Below are positions 1 to 12,147 of a DNA stretch of 64,000 nt, in pieces. Made by a program: the position numbers and the translations under genes. Each line of letters starts with the position of its first letter. Positions within the stretch are counted from its first letter, which is position 1. The stretch is taken from positions 39,733,318 to 39,797,317 of the forward strand of contig CM065379.1 in assembly GCA_033060915.1 (NCBI GenBank). The letters are read 5' to 3'. The DNA is from Euryodendron excelsum. Taxonomy: Eukaryota > Streptophyta > Magnoliopsida > Ericales > Pentaphylacaceae. The notes beneath the pieces were generated by a model. It ran no database searches. It was not told the origin of the DNA and saw only the letters and a program-made list of their open reading frames with translations.

Positions 1-2151
1 TTTGCTAGACGAATCAATCAAACTTAATGATTGGTCCTCCCTCCCATCTTCCTCAAACAATTAAGGAAAAAAAAGACAATTCAAAATAAATTTAAAGATT
101 CTTAAAATCTCTCAATGTCTTTCTCTAATTGCTACCTACAATAAATTCATTCCTAAAATTTCTCCTCAACCCCGAATTTTGTGAAATCCCAATTGAATTT
201 AAATGAAACCTAATTTCAAAATTTTGGATTTCTTATTACTTATGAAAAGCCCTATATATCCTCTTTACACATCTTCCCAACTCTATCTCTCCCTCACTCC
301 CTAATCCATCCTCTCGGCCATTCCCTCTCTTGATCTCGTTGAATTTTTTTTTTTATAATAGTTTTTTAATCCCCTCTCACTCTAAATATTGGAGGTGTGT
401 GTTTTGTGTAAATGTTTCTCTCACTTTCACCATCAGTTTACTACAAGGTAAGTTTTAGTTCTTCTTCTTCTTCTTCTTCAGAATGTTATAAAAATTAGTG
501 TTTTTTTATCATCCAAGATTTGCTCACACCTATCAGATCAAGAGTAAGGTGAATTCTGTTAGTTTTTAATTTTTTCTATTGTTATTTGTTTTTTGAATTA
601 TGTATGACTATTTTATGGTACTTCTGTATTTATTTTTTAAATGTGTATTACTTTTTTTCTTTTTCCACTAGCAAACATATCTAAGGTGAACTTACATATT
701 TGATTAATTTAATGATGTACCCATTTCTGCCCACCTCATAATTTTTAATTTTTAGTTCTTTTTATTATTTTATTGATTTAGTGCTCAAGCATCAATCTAT
801 CTCTCCTCAATTGCTTATAAAAAGCGCATTGTGCCATACAAATTAAGGGTATTTTCGTTTGTTTGCAAATTTAGCCACGAAGAACTTTCCTTCCACGTCG
901 CGTGAAATTAAGTCTCTTTGTCTCTCTCTCTCTCTAATGTTTGTCGTGGTGTACATGCCGCTTAAGATTATAGTAATGGAGCTTATACATATATAGTTGA
1001 ATAGCACATACGAACAATTGGGTAATTTGCAAATTTTGTAATAAATTGCACCTTTTAACAATTCTTTTCCTAAGTTGCTAATTCTGAAGTTTTTGGAAAT
1101 CTTTCAATTTGTCCTTAATTGATACCTTTTAATTCTTTCCTTAAGCTACTGGTTCGAACATTCTTACTAGAAATTCTTCTAAAATTCTTGCTTTACTTCT
1201 TCACTCATATTACTTTCTTTATTTGAAATTTTTATTGAAACTTCCAAATATCTTGCTATTATCAGAAATAGAAGGAGAATACTTTAAAATTAAATGTACA
1301 TTGTTATTCATAAACCAAAATATTTGGGAATGGACTCAATATAATATTAAGAAACTACGTTGACTCTTTGAACTTTTAATCTATAGGAGACAATTTCGTA
1401 CAAGAGATGGTGCATTTTTTTTTCTATGTTTACAGGTCTCTAATGGCTGTTGAATGGATCTCAGTTAATTATTAGAAAATAGCATGGAAGGATGGAAGAT
1501 TCCTACATGATAAAGCTAACTTTGCTGAAGTTGTTTGGGATAAAAATTAGTAAAGGATAGATATGGCATTTTTCTTTAAAAGAAATAAGATCATTAATAG
1601 AAAGATTTGATTGAACAAAATCAAATCCCCAATTAAAAATACTGTTTGAACAAAAATTTTGGGCTCTTTCCTTATCATGGATAAATTCTCATGGATATTT
1701 GAAAAGGAAAAAAGAGAACAAAAATTCAAAGTTTTCCTTCTTAAATGAGAGAGATTGAAGGAGTATAAATTAGAGTAAGATAACAATACAAACACTAAGA
1801 ACCAAAAGAAAGGACATTGACAGTATAATAAGAAAAAAAAAAAAAAAAACAAAAGTTATTGCCCGTACTTACAATACATGAATCAAGTAAAGTGATTTCT
1901 TTACACTCAAAATCTCATTCCATGTTTTATAAGGTTTTTAAGATAAAAAAAACAAATAGATAGGTTCTCTTATCCTATTAACTAAAAGAAATCCAAAAAC
2001 AGTGTGTGTTCAAAATTAAATTATGTGATCTATTCGAGAATAGAAACAAATCATTTCAAAATTAAAGTTCCTTAATCTATATACTAAACAAAAACAAATT
2101 TACATTTTTCCGCGTGAAGACTCCATAATTTGTAAACAATTTCTATTGGCC
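1..2151. other. AT-rich spacer, no gene recognised
   Basis: No open frame here resembles a protein. A TATA-like CTATATATC near 250 is followed by a pyrimidine-rich stretch to about 345, which could be a relic promoter and leader, but no coding exon follows. A CTT trinucleotide run lies at 461-479 and a long A run near 1832-1850. The rest is low-complexity AT-rich DNA. Confidence 0.5.
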
Positions 2152-2156
2152 AAAGC

Positions 2157-3868
2157 TGTTGAGTCAATACCTTGATTTTGATGATAACAAAACATGGTTA
2201 AATGATCTAATAATTCTACTTAGTGTGCAGATGAATTATTAATTAGATCTTGATTTGAAGCTTATCATAATAGAGGACTTATGATGAAAAGTATGATGAA
2301 GTGATGTATTCTACAAAGGTGATATTATAAGAAGAAAAAGAATTCTCAAGTTGATGAAAATCCTAGATTGAAGATTGATAAGCATGAAAGAATAACATAT
2401 TCAACAATGGTGATTTTATAAGGGAATGAAGATGATGGATATCAAAGAAGAAGAATGAAAATGATCAAAGTCTTGATTTAAAAGATTGAAGACTTTGAGT
2501 ACTTGAAGATATCTTGCAAGAATGGAAAAAGAAAAGACCAACTCAAAAATATAAAAGTTGTCTTGAAAGATTTGAAGATGTCTTGAAGACATGGAAAGAA
2601 TCACAAGATTTGGAAAGCTTTCTTGAGTTGTTGAAGTCCATGGAGAAGCCATGTTGATTGAAGAAATGAAGATTCTAAGTCATGGAAGCTCTCTTGAAGA
2701 TCTTGAAGAAGACTTGAATCAATGGATGAAGCTATGATAATAGAAGAGCTCTACAAGTGATGAAAATGAAGAAAACTCACCTTGAATGGATTGAAGATGT
2801 TCTTGGAGTCATCTAATCTTGAAGAAGTGTTTGCAAGCTTTAAAAAGCCTATTTAGATGATCCTTGAAGAGATTGGAAGCTTTGAAAAAGAATGAAGAAA
2901 AGTTGCAAAAATATGGGTTTTTGGAAAAAGAGTCGACCCCTCAAGTTAAAAGAGCCGACTCATTCGAACAGAGCCTTGGAATTCTACTGAAAGCTTAAAA
3001 GAGTCGACTCCTGGCCAAAAAGAGTCGACTCCTGGGACAAAAGAGTCGACTCATTTGGACAGAAACTTGAAAAATCTGCTGAAATGCAAAAAGAGTCGAC
3101 TCATTGTGAAAAGAGTCGACCCCTAGACCGTAACGGCTAGTTTTCTGACAGACGGTATGGGCACAAACACAACCAAATCTTCTCCCATACTTCTCCAACG
3201 GCTAGAATCGATCCATACCTATATATATGAGATACATACAGCTTCAAAGAAGGAGAAAAGAGCAATCATACCATTCATATCAAGTGCTTCAAAGCTGAAA
3301 ATCACCTGCACTTAACTGTTACATATTTTTGCTGAGTGTTTAAAGTTATCCATTGAGTTGTATTCATTTGTATACTCACTAGAAGAGTCACTCTCTGTAT
3401 AATCTTCATTCATTCTTGTTTGGGTGGGTTTGTAACCTTGTAAGTTTAAGTGTTCTTGGGAAAAACACTTGTAAGTTTAAGAGAAGCTTAGACAAAATCT
3501 CTTGGGTTTTGAAAGCTTGGAAAGAAGTTTTTGTAAAGAGTGAGGTGGGCACTCGTGGCACAACCAGCGGCTGTGTAAGGTGTATTACATAGTGGAATTC
3601 CTTCGAAATGATCGAAGAAGAGAGGACGTAGGCAAGGTTGGCCGAACCTCTATAAATCTGGTGCATATTTCTTCTGCCTCTGTTTTGCTTACTTGCTCAT
3701 TATGCATGCTTGCAAATACTTGTTCTAATGTACACTTCATTTGCTTGATACTTATACTCTGATTATTTGTTACAAAAATACAAAAACGATTTTTTAGTTC
3801 AAATTCTTGTTAAAAATTCTATAAAACCCAATTCACCCCCCCTCTTGGGTTGCCTACTTGGGCCAACA
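2157..3868 (+). mobile_element. Solo LTR (1712 bp), copia/SIRE-like by motif
   Basis: The block starts TGTTGAGTC and ends GGGCCAACA (TG...CA). It is flanked by the perfect 5-bp duplication AAAGC at 2152-2156 and 3869-3873. It contains no coding domain, primer-binding site or second LTR, so it reads as a solo LTR left by LTR-LTR recombination. The opening TTGATTTTGATGATAACAAA and the C-rich closing CACCCCCCCTCTTGGGTTGC resemble LTR ends I associate with SIRE/Maximus-type copia elements; that family assignment is from memory. A TATA-like CTATATATATG lies near 3218. Plus orientation is inferred from the TATA box and the 3' C-rich motif. Confidence 0.85.
2930..3124. repeat. Cluster of GAGTCGACTC palindromes inside the solo LTR
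   Basis: Seven copies of a 10-bp motif occur in 195 bp. Four are perfect GAGTCGACTC (3001, 3022, 3043, 3093) and three are one-base variants (2930, 2952, 3113). Three consecutive copies are spaced exactly 21 bp. The core is self-complementary, so each copy could bind a dimeric factor or be remnants of an LTR-internal array. Confidence 0.8.
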
Positions 3869-3873
3869 AAAGC

Positions 3874-4540
3874 ATCTTTCGTAAAAGGTCTACTATGTAG
3901 TAGACTTTACAGCCTTTGCAATGAATAAATTTGTCAGACTTTATTTAATGCTTAAATGAATTTACTAGACGTTATTTAATGCAAACCTCAAAAAAAGATT
4001 TGAATTAGTTCCAAAATGAAAAATTCGTGGGTGTGTAATTTAGAAGCACCTTACAATTTTTATCTTCTATATTAGTGGTAGTGACAAAACCTCTCGAATA
4101 ATGCAAGAAACTTTAAAAAAATTAGAATTTTGAAAACAATTGAATATTATTTTGGAGCCAATTAAGATTTGGTAGTAAATCTTCATAGAGATTACCCCAT
4201 ATTATTTCAATTTATTATGAAGTTTACCAAAAAAATAAAATAAAAGTAAGTGTCATGTGTTTTCTTTTATTTTTCTCTTGAAATGATTAGCATATTAGCC
4301 CATGTGAGCACAATTTGAGGTCATATTGCACTTTATTCATTGTAAAATTGTAGCAGTTCCTGAGGAATGTGAGTGCTGGAAATTGTGTTAGTTTTTCTTG
4401 TTTAACCTTATAGTTGTTTTAAGGAGCAGTGATTTTAACTGTAATTCTTTATTTTTTGCTAGGCAATTGGGGAATCTTTTAAATTTAACCTAACTTTAGA
4501 TTTGTTTCATATTTGGGAGGACACCAATTCGGGTTCTCAC
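3874..4540. other. Spacer, nothing recognised
   Basis: AT-rich sequence between the solo LTR and the promoter-like region. No open frame, repeat or RNA structure stands out. Confidence 0.4.
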
Positions 4541-4578
4541 TTTATATATTAGAATAGATGTATTTATACTTTTATATA
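4541..4578 (+). promoter_or_regulatory. TATA-rich promoter-like segment of the gene remnant
   Basis: TTTATATATT at 4541 and TTTATATACA near 4571 are followed by a C/T/A-rich leader-like stretch (TTCTTTTTCACC, CACACCC). That leader runs into ATGGC at the MITE insertion point. This is typical plant core-promoter and 5' leader composition; function is inferred only. Confidence 0.35.
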
Positions 4579-4744
4579 CATTCTCAAAACCCTTCAACCC
4601 TTCTTTTTCACCTCAAGAAGACCCAATTCCTTCAATTTCAACCAGTTTGTTGTATACGCTACACCACACCCTTCTATAGCAGCCACCACCGACAAGCAAC
4701 AAACCACTTGTCCATCTCTCACACCCATTTTTTCTTATGGCTAG

Positions 4745-5145
4745 GGCTGTAAAATGAATCAAGCTACTCGAGCTCGGCTCATGTTTAGCCCATTAAAATC
4801 TTGTTTGAGATCGACTTGTTACGTAAACAAATCAAACTTGAATACATTTGAGAGCTCGTTAATTTTTTAAGCTCGGCTCGAACTTGGCTCGATAAGCTTA
4901 TATACACTGAAAAATTCAAGTTACTCAAGCAGCTACGCAGTTAAGCAGTTGGAAGGACCTTTCTTTCTTGTTCAATATTGCTCGTTAGGTGGGCACTTCG
5001 GCTCGTGATCGGCTAGATTAAAACTTATTTGAGCTTGGCTTAAAAGTTAAACAAACCAAACTTAAACATATTTTCAAAGTCGTTAAACTTATTAAACCAA
5101 GTTTGAACAACCCTTTGTTCGTCTCGGTTCAACTCATTTACAGCC
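4745..5145. mobile_element. hAT-type MITE, 401 bp
   Basis: The left end GGCTGTAAAATGA and the right end TCATTTACAGCC form terminal inverted repeats. The interior is rich in GAGCTCGGCTCGA-like motifs. The flanking 8-bp sequences ATGGCTAG (4737-4744) and ATGGCCGA (5146-5153) match at five positions and differ by transitions at three, fitting an aged 8-bp hAT target duplication. There is no coding capacity, so it is non-autonomous. Confidence 0.7.
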
Positions 5146-5279
5146 ATGGCCGACAACCACCTGGCTCCACCTCAATCCGTTCTCTGTTTAGCAAACCCAT
5201 GGTAACTGAACACCCCACCAGTTTCATCCCCTCCAACCAAATTAACAAACCCTTAGGTATCCACATATTCAAATCCATC
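5146..5279 (+). pseudogene. 5' end of an unrecognised host gene, split at its start codon by a MITE
   Basis: Removing the MITE joins a leader-like sequence to ATGGCCGACAACC, giving a frame that starts MADNHLAPPQSV and stops after about 19 codons. A second frame starting at the ATG near 5199 (MVTEHPTSF...) continues the coding-like composition, so a small frameshift or a lost splice is likely. I do not recognise the protein. The promoter-like segment upstream, the leader and the initiator context suggest a truncated or captured gene 5' end. It may instead be chance sequence. Confidence 0.3.
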
Positions 5280-5762
5280 ATATATATATACCAAAGGTTG
5301 GGGCACACGCGATGTGTATGCAACTCGATTAAGATGTGTAAACATTTAATTTATTATTCAAAATTTTAATTTTTGCCATTCTAATTTATTTATTTCTTAA
5401 CACTATACATCATTTATTGGGTTTAACTCTACAAATTGTTTAAATCGTAACACATGTCACATACCACAATCTTAAATCATAATATAAATTTCATGTGTAC
5501 ATATATATATGGTCCTCATAGTATACATAATTTATACGAAAAATTGTCTCAGATACATAGAAAATCTATATGTCATATGCCGCAAGAGAAAATAGATAAA
5601 ATATATGAATACCAACCATTCAAAAATAAACATAAATGGTACCGGAGCAAAAGCACTTATAATGTTGAATTGAAAGCAAATATTTGGTGAACACATAATT
5701 TGTACGACTTTAGTAACATATAAGAAAATAGTACATTAGAGAACAACACCCACCGTATAAAG
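5280..5762. other. AT-rich spacer
   Basis: Short TATATATA runs near 5281 and 5504 and no credible coding frame. Nothing else recognised. Confidence 0.4.
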
Positions 5763-6002
5763 GAGTGGTTTTGCTGCTGTCAATACTGCTTTTGTTGGTG
5801 TTGTCAGTAATGCAGCCCAATAAATATTTGACACGTGACAAGGCTTTAAAGTCCCTCTTGTACCAGATTCTAAACCACCCTTCATCATAATTCTCCCTTT
5901 CCCATATTTAATAAAAGAAAATTGCTTTTTTCTCTCTCTCTCTCTCTCTCTTACCTCTTTCGTAATTTCTTTTTTTATTTTTTTTACATTCTTTCTAGTC
6001 AA
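5763..6002 (+). repeat. Repeat unit a of the 5.7-14.4 kb repeat complex
   Basis: It begins with GAGTGGTTTTGCTGCTGTCA, a motif that also starts the left arm (6005), a truncated copy (7797) and, inverted, the right arm (near 14391). It continues through a TTTAAAGTCC block, a CT microsatellite (5932-5952) and a CATTCTTTC block. The latter half recurs in direct orientation at about 13196-13300. The shared start suggests a transposon terminus; a MULE-like element is one possibility, not proven. Confidence 0.6.
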
Positions 6003-6438
6003 TGGGAGTGGTTTTGCTACTGTCAATAATGTTATCGTTGGTGCTATCAGTGATGTGGCCTAATGAAAATCCAACACATGGCAAGGCTTTAAAGTCTCTC
6101 TTGTACCAATTCTAAACCCACTTTAATGTATCTCGCTTTTTCTCTCTACTAGTTTTTTGTTTTTTTTTATTTTTGCCACTCTTTTCTGCCGGAGAGATTG
6201 ACATTCTATTGAAAAATGTTTTTTTTATAAAAGATTCATACAAAATTTATATACGCAGTGATGTGATCATAATAGTGACAGTTTTGTAATTAAAAGTTAT
6301 TATGTAAATATTTATTTTGAAATAAAATACTTTAATTAAGATACATCATTTTGTATAAAATTTTTGTTTGTATAGCATTACCTTTCTTCTACTCCTATCT
6401 TGTTCTCTCCTAATTGACAAAAAAATTTAAGCCGAGCC

Positions 6439-6621
6439 TTGAATTCTATGCTACCACCATCGCCGGCTAACCAGTGGATCTCCGTCTCCACTCACCACCG
6501 TTTTACTTTTGCTGTGTTTTTTTTATTCCTTAGAATTCACTATTCACCTGGAACCTTGTGGGAGAGGTTCATGAAGATCTCCGGTAAATCCACTGTGGGC
6601 TTGGGCATAAAAAAGGGATGA
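6439..6621 (+). pseudogene. 60-codon ORF conserved in both inverted arms
   Basis: The 60-residue frame starts MNSMLPPSPANQW and ends GLGIKKG. The right arm has a counterpart at 13780-13965 on the minus strand with the same start and end and only scattered substitutions. It may be a host exon fragment captured by the repeat, or simply conserved because the arms are recent copies. No domain recognised. Confidence 0.35.
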
Positions 6622-7142
6622 AGACCGTGATAAGAATACCTCATTGTTTGATGAAAACTTTGATTTTGTTGGTGAAATTTTGAGTTATTGCTTGATGAAA
6701 ACTTTGATTTTGTTTGTGAAATTTCGAGTAAAGATTTGGCGGATGCACAAATCCTGCAATTGAAACATTCCTTACCTCATACACGATAGGGTGTTCAGCA
6801 TATGCACAGTTTTTGTTTGATGAAGTGCTCAGTAAGGATTTGGTCTCCTAGATTCTTTGATTTTGGATTTTATTTACTTTCTCTTATTTTTTTATTTTGG
6901 GTTTTGTCGAAAGTGATTTGGTCTCCTAAAATGCCTTCATTTGGACAACAAAATTCACCGCGACGTTGTGGATGATCTAACACAAAGCATAGTGAAAAAT
7001 TGGCCCAAAAAAACAAGAAAAAAAACTAATTTAGACATGAATGTATTTCTTGATTTTTGCAAGAAAAGGAATCCAAAAGAAAAAAAAGTTTGTACACCAG
7101 TAAAGTTTCTTCATCTTTTCCGTCAAATGAGAAGGACAATAA

Positions 7143-7763
7143 GGCTATGTTTGGTATAAGGAAATGAAAATGAATGAAATGAGAGTAGGAATGGAATGAG
7201 AATGAGAATGGGAATGAAATGAAATAGTCATTCTCATTCCCTTGTTTAGTAAAACCAATAAACAATGATAGAAAAGAATGGAATGAAATTTGTGTATGAT
7301 ATAAAAATTTAATATTATGTCTATACAAAATATTAGTAATATATATATTATATAATCATTAAATATTATTAAGCATTTGTAATGGTGGTGGCGGCGGCGG
7401 CGGCGGCAGCGGTTTAATTATTAAATATTTTAATGAATTTTCAACTTTTCAAATTTTTTTAAAATTTAAAAATTTTTTTATTTTTTTAAAAATTTCAAAA
7501 TCAAAAAAATAATTGCCAAACATGTTTTATATTTTTTGAAAGAAATTTGATAACAAAAATCTTACTAAGTTTTATTTTATGTTATTTCATGTGGAAATGG
7601 AATGACTATTCCCACTCTTGAAATAGGGAATGATCATTCTAACAAAATGTGGGAATGATCATTCCATGAAAATGGTCATTTCATCTTTAAATAGTAGTAC
7701 CAAATAAGAGAATGAGAATGAAAGTGAGAATGACCATTCCATTTCATTGTATCAAACATAGCA
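7143..7763. mobile_element. PIF/Harbinger (Tourist-like) MITE, 621 bp
   Basis: The left end GGCTATGTTTGGTAT and the right end ATCAAACATAGCA form terminal inverted repeats. Both sides carry the 3-bp TSD TAA (7140-7142 and 7764-7766). The other arm of the long inverted repeat shows the unoccupied site: a single TTA at 13322-13324, with matching flanks on both sides. No transposase is encoded. The interior holds GAATGAGAATG-type repeats. Confidence 0.85.
7384..7412. repeat. GGT/GGC microsatellite inside the MITE
   Basis: A GGTGGT run passes into six or more GGC units. This GC-rich island lies in otherwise AT-rich MITE sequence. Confidence 0.85.
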
Positions 7764-7796
7764 TAAGGAGAGAAAAAATGTCAATTGACCCTTTGG

Positions 7797-7935
7797 CTAA
7801 AGAGCGATTTTGCTGTTGTCAATACTGCTGCTGTTGGTGTTGTCAGTGATGTAGCCCAATGAATATCTGACACATGGCAATGCTTTAAAGTCCCTCTTGT
7901 ACTAGATTCTAAACCTCGTTTAACGTATTTCTCCC
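7797..7935 (+). repeat. Truncated third copy of the complex terminus
   Basis: GAGCGATTTTGCTGTTGTCA and the following 130 bp repeat the start of units at 5763 and 6003, then diverge near 7935. This gives three same-direction copies of the terminus on the left side. Confidence 0.6.
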
Positions 7936-10061
7936 TTTCTCATCTATACTATTATAAACTAGGATTGACCCATGCGATGTACGAAATTCATAAGATTTGT
8001 AGTAAACATAAATTGTGGGACAATATGTAAAAAATTTCATAGTACATTGTTAAAAAAATTTATGTCTTCGATAAGATTTGTTATCATAAATTTCTTGAAT
8101 AATTCAAGAAATTTAATAAAAAAATGTAAAATTATTTGTAATATTTACCATATTACAAATATCTTTGGGATAATGACCGAACTCAAGATTTATTTATATT
8201 GAGAAAGAATCGGAATAAATTTAGAAAATTTTTATTTCTATGCTATTAATAAAAGCCTTACCCCATTTTGAATTTGAAAATTGTTATAGACTCAAAAGCG
8301 AGTATGATAATGCTCACGTTAAAAATGTATACCTGTACTGATTTAATTATAGTTACATGTATATAAATAGGAAATAACGAATCACTTTTAAGCATGAAAT
8401 CTTAGTGGGATGTGACATGTAAAATTAGAAAGAGATTTTAAGAATGTAATAGAAATATGGCAATTAGATAGATTTTAGGAATTAGAGTGGATTGTCTAAC
8501 CAATCCATTCAAATGTGATGAGTAATTTTAGGCATCCTTTATGCATTTTTTATTTATGTATTTTTTATTTCCTTTTCAAATATTCTTCGGTAGATATTCT
8601 TATTACTTCAAATGAGCCGCAGGTGAAATCTTTGAGACAAAATTAATAAAGATTTATGCTAGAATCAAAATGCTTAATTAAATTGAAATATAATTATTAG
8701 CATTACTCGTCGATTGTGTGGTTTTGTCCAAATTCAAGGGAATCAAACTCGAATTTTCATTGGCAATTCTTGTGCTAATTGTGACTAGCATGGTACCTTT
8801 AGACATCTCCTTCAAGATTTTTAGTTGATTGTTAGAGAGTTGAAACTCAAAACAATCATAAAATATAAATCAATCCACGAATAAAATAGAAAAGATAATC
8901 CTTTTGATAGAGAGCCAAATCAAATCAAAGAGATTCCAAAAACTCTTCATGATTTGCTCTTTGTTATCACAGCTTTGGAAAGAGGAGAAAGACAAAAGAA
9001 GTCAATGCATTTTTATGTATTTACCAACTGTTTACGGACCATGAGATAGGAACAACCAAATCATGGCTACTTGCAAAAAGCAAAATTATCCAATATTTAC
9101 ATATGATAATCACCCACACACCTTGACACACTCTCTCTAATTAAACATATTAATTATAATTTTTTTATCAAAACTAAGGGTAATTAGACACTTAAATCAC
9201 AAACTGCCAATGGGCTATCATAAGGGTTCGATATTTTTGCTCAACCCACCTTACCATTGTAAGGTAGGAAAATCCATCAAATGCCTATCACCTTTGTATG
9301 GCAGAAAAGCCACTATCAATCTTCATTTGTTGTTACCACTACATTTCTTATGTAACACTTTTAGTGCATCTACTCACAGACACAACCCCACCACCGTGGG
9401 GTATCTTCAATTTTACTTTTCTGGCAAATTTTACTTTACTCTTCTTCGTATACATGGGATCTATATATCGAAATGAGTCATTGTTGTGAACTCCTAAAAT
9501 CATTTTAAGCAGGGCAACTAAATCTCATTCGATAATCAAGCAATAAAAGAAAATAAAAAACATAACATGTATTCTTTTAAGGATCATAGAAAGGATGATC
9601 GAGTAAAGGAAAGAAAAATACTTTACCATCTGTTTCAATAATGTTGACTTGTAACTCTAATAAAAGCTCCTACGCCCTATTTACTATTGAGAGCATCTTC
9701 AACTTCTTCAAAATGTGGAATAGTCTCATTTCCTAATTAATTGGCCACACTTGTGTTGGTGCTTATAATGTTGTAATATCTACAACGTATAACATCATGC
9801 ATCCCTATTTAAAAAACAAACTTTTGCTTTTTAGTGGTTGTTTCCGGGCACAACATCAATGGCTCACAAAGGCATGGCGCGTCAAGCGAACTGTCCTCAA
9901 ATATTGGCTGGTTACAAAGTAATGCTTGAAACTGTATTAACTGTATAATACTCTGAGACAACCATTTGTAATGCTTTTGCGATGGTGGTGGATCGAGGAT
10001 GAGTTGTAATGCTTCTGCAATGGGTTCAAGACAGAGGATACATGATTTAAAAAATGAAAAG
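7936..10061. other. Spacer; possible Helitron-like 5' end near 7951
   Basis: TCTATACTATTATAAACTAG followed by GACCCATGCGATG (from about 7951) resembles 5' ends of plant Helitrons as I remember them. I could not find a matching CTAG-ending hairpin terminus. The rest is AT-rich without convincing ORFs. The frames around 9210-9489 are short and featureless. Confidence 0.25.
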
Positions 10062-10156
10062 AAATTAAGAAAAACAATATTACATGATTCAAAAAATGAA
10101 TTTAAAAATTGATGGATCTTACCCTACTATAATCACAAAAAAAGTTCAACAACATT

Positions 10157-10195
<39 letters not shown>

Positions 10196-10282
10196 AAGAA
10201 AAACAATATTACATGATTCAACAAACGAATTTAAAAATTGATGGATCTTACCTTGCTATAATCACAAAAAAAGTTCAACATT

Positions 10283-10320
<38 letters not shown>
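10062..10320. repeat. Tandem duplication, 129-bp unit with GA microsatellites
   Basis: Two adjacent copies (10062-10190 and 10191-10320) share an AATTAAG...ACAATATTACATGATTCA core and each ends in a long GA run (10159-10192 and 10283-10319). The second copy has a few substitutions and a 3-bp deletion (CAACAAC versus CAAC). Confidence 0.85.
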
Positions 10321-10321
<1 letters not shown>

Positions 10322-11365
10322 TGCAGATTAAGAGCTTGCCGTAATCCTAATAATATAGTGTAAGAAAATCAAATTATTGCATAACAATACAGGAATCAAG
10401 TTTTGGTAACAATTAGGACTAATAATGGGAGAGACTTAAGGGAAATATTCTAGGAATCATATACCCATTAATGTCCCTTCCATGGTATCAAAAAAATATA
10501 CCCATCAATGTGATTTTTTTAGAATTTAGATAGAGTTCTGTGAAAAATTTGACTTTTTAAGTAGAGATTTTAGAAATCATATATCTATTAGCTTGGGAAA
10601 AGGAAAGGAGAGGAGCCAGCTACAAGGGGAGAGGGATGGATTTGCCACGTGGCATCCTACTTTTTTTTTAAGATTTTTAAGAATTTGTATAGTTTAGAAG
10701 ATATAGACTTTTTTTTTTTCAAATTCTCTATTTAGAAAAGGGAGGGAGGGGTGGCTGGCAATTAAGTTTAATTGATTTTTTTAGCGATTAAATTTACAAA
10801 TTTTGTTTCCTTTTAGTTCATTGTTTTTTTTTTCCATAGATTGTTTTTTTTTCTTTTAGTTAATTTTTGTGTTTCCAATTTAACTCATTTAATTATTTTT
10901 TATGATTTAATTAGTTTTTGAATTTTTTGTTTTCCTTTTAGATGAGGGAGAGAGGAGTTTGATTGGTTAGAGGAGCTTAATTTGCCACGTGGCACTCTAT
11001 CTTTTTAGGATTTTTTTAGAAAAATAAGGATTGAATTTTGGAGGCTTGAGAGTCTCTCACTACATTTGTATATAGTATAATATAAATAGCAAAACATTAT
11101 TAGGTCTTTGAGTCCGAAACTCTCAATACATTTTTCTCATATTTTTAAAATTTTAAATTTTAATTAATAATATGTCAAATTCTATGTTATATTTGATTGA
11201 TCAATTTTTATTACAACCTCAGTTTTTAAACTAACAAAAATTTAAAAACATCTTATCACTACAGTATTTTAAACTAACAAAGAATTTAAAATATCTTATT
11301 ACTATATCAAAAATTATTTGTCAATTAGGACTCTATTATTATATTTACTTACGGTGCTACGCTAC
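10321..11365. other. AT-rich spacer with two perfect G-box palindromes
   Basis: GCCACGTGGC occurs at 10644-10653 and 10984-10993, each inside a related context (TTTGCCACGTGGCAYYCTA). The segments appear to be diverged direct copies. GCCACGTGGC is a classical G-box bZIP/bHLH site, but there is no gene beside it. No ORF here. Confidence 0.4.
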
Positions 11366-12147
11366 TGAAATTTAATTGAATTTTGAGATATTTTATCACC
11401 GCAATAAATTTGTTTAGTCAATCAAAATTTAACATAACTAACTCTATACAAATTTAAAATATTTTATTACTACAATTGAATTGTCGTTGAAATTTAAAAT
11501 AGCTAACCACCTAATTCAAATATCTTATCATTACAATATCAAAAGATGTCCATCAATTGAGACTCTATCATTATCTAAACTACTTAAATTCAATCGAAAT
11601 TTAAAATATCTTATTGTTGAAAATATCAAGTACCGATAATAAATAAAGAAAAAACTAAATAATTACTTATGAAAGTAGAAATCTATCACAAATACATATC
11701 GATCGAATACATTCAAATTTTAGTTGCTATTCATTTGAACTTATCAAATCAAATCAAATTTTAATTGAAATTTGAGATATTTTACCACTGCAATAAATTT
11801 GCTTAGTCAATCAAAATTTAACATAACTAACTCTATACTAATTTAAAATATTTTATTACTATAACAGAATTGTCGTTGAAATTTGAAATAGCTAACCACC
11901 ATACTAATTCAAATATCTTATCATTACAATATTGAAAGTTGTGTATCAATTGGGACTCTATTATTATACTTATCTAAACCACTTAAATTAAATTAAAATT
12001 TAAAATATCTTATTGTTAGAAATATCAAGAACCGATAATAAATAAAGAAAAAACTAAATAATTACTTATGAAAATAGAACTCTATCACAAATACATATCG
12101 AATGAACACATTCAAATTTTAGTTGCTATTCATTTGAACTTATCAAA
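11366..12147. repeat. Tandem duplication, about 389-bp unit
   Basis: Two adjacent units share GAGATATTTTAYCACYGCAA at 11385 and 11774 and remain collinear through ACCGATAATAAATAAAG and TTGCTATTCATTTGAAC. The copies differ by scattered substitutions and small indels. A shorter diverged duplication follows at about 12165-12350. AT-rich and non-coding. Confidence 0.75.

Larger units (their letters stand above)
6003..7796 (+). mobile_element. Left arm of a long inverted repeat, with nested MITE
   Basis: This arm is inverted and homologous to 13270-14392. Matching landmarks in the same relative order are the GTTTTGCTGCTGTCA-type terminus, the TTTAAAGTC block, an AT-rich palindromic stretch (6222-6380), a short ORF starting MNSMLPPSPAN (6439), the ATGCACAGTTTTTG block (6803) and the TTCATTTGGACA block (6937). 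The arm is longer than its partner mainly because of a 621-bp MITE at 7143-7763. Outer TSDs were not resolved. Confidence 0.65.

Noticed and set aside
10644..10993. Pair of GCCACGTGGC G-boxes as an active promoter
   Set aside because: No gene or transcription-start signal is adjacent, and the two sites lie in diverged copies of one repeat.
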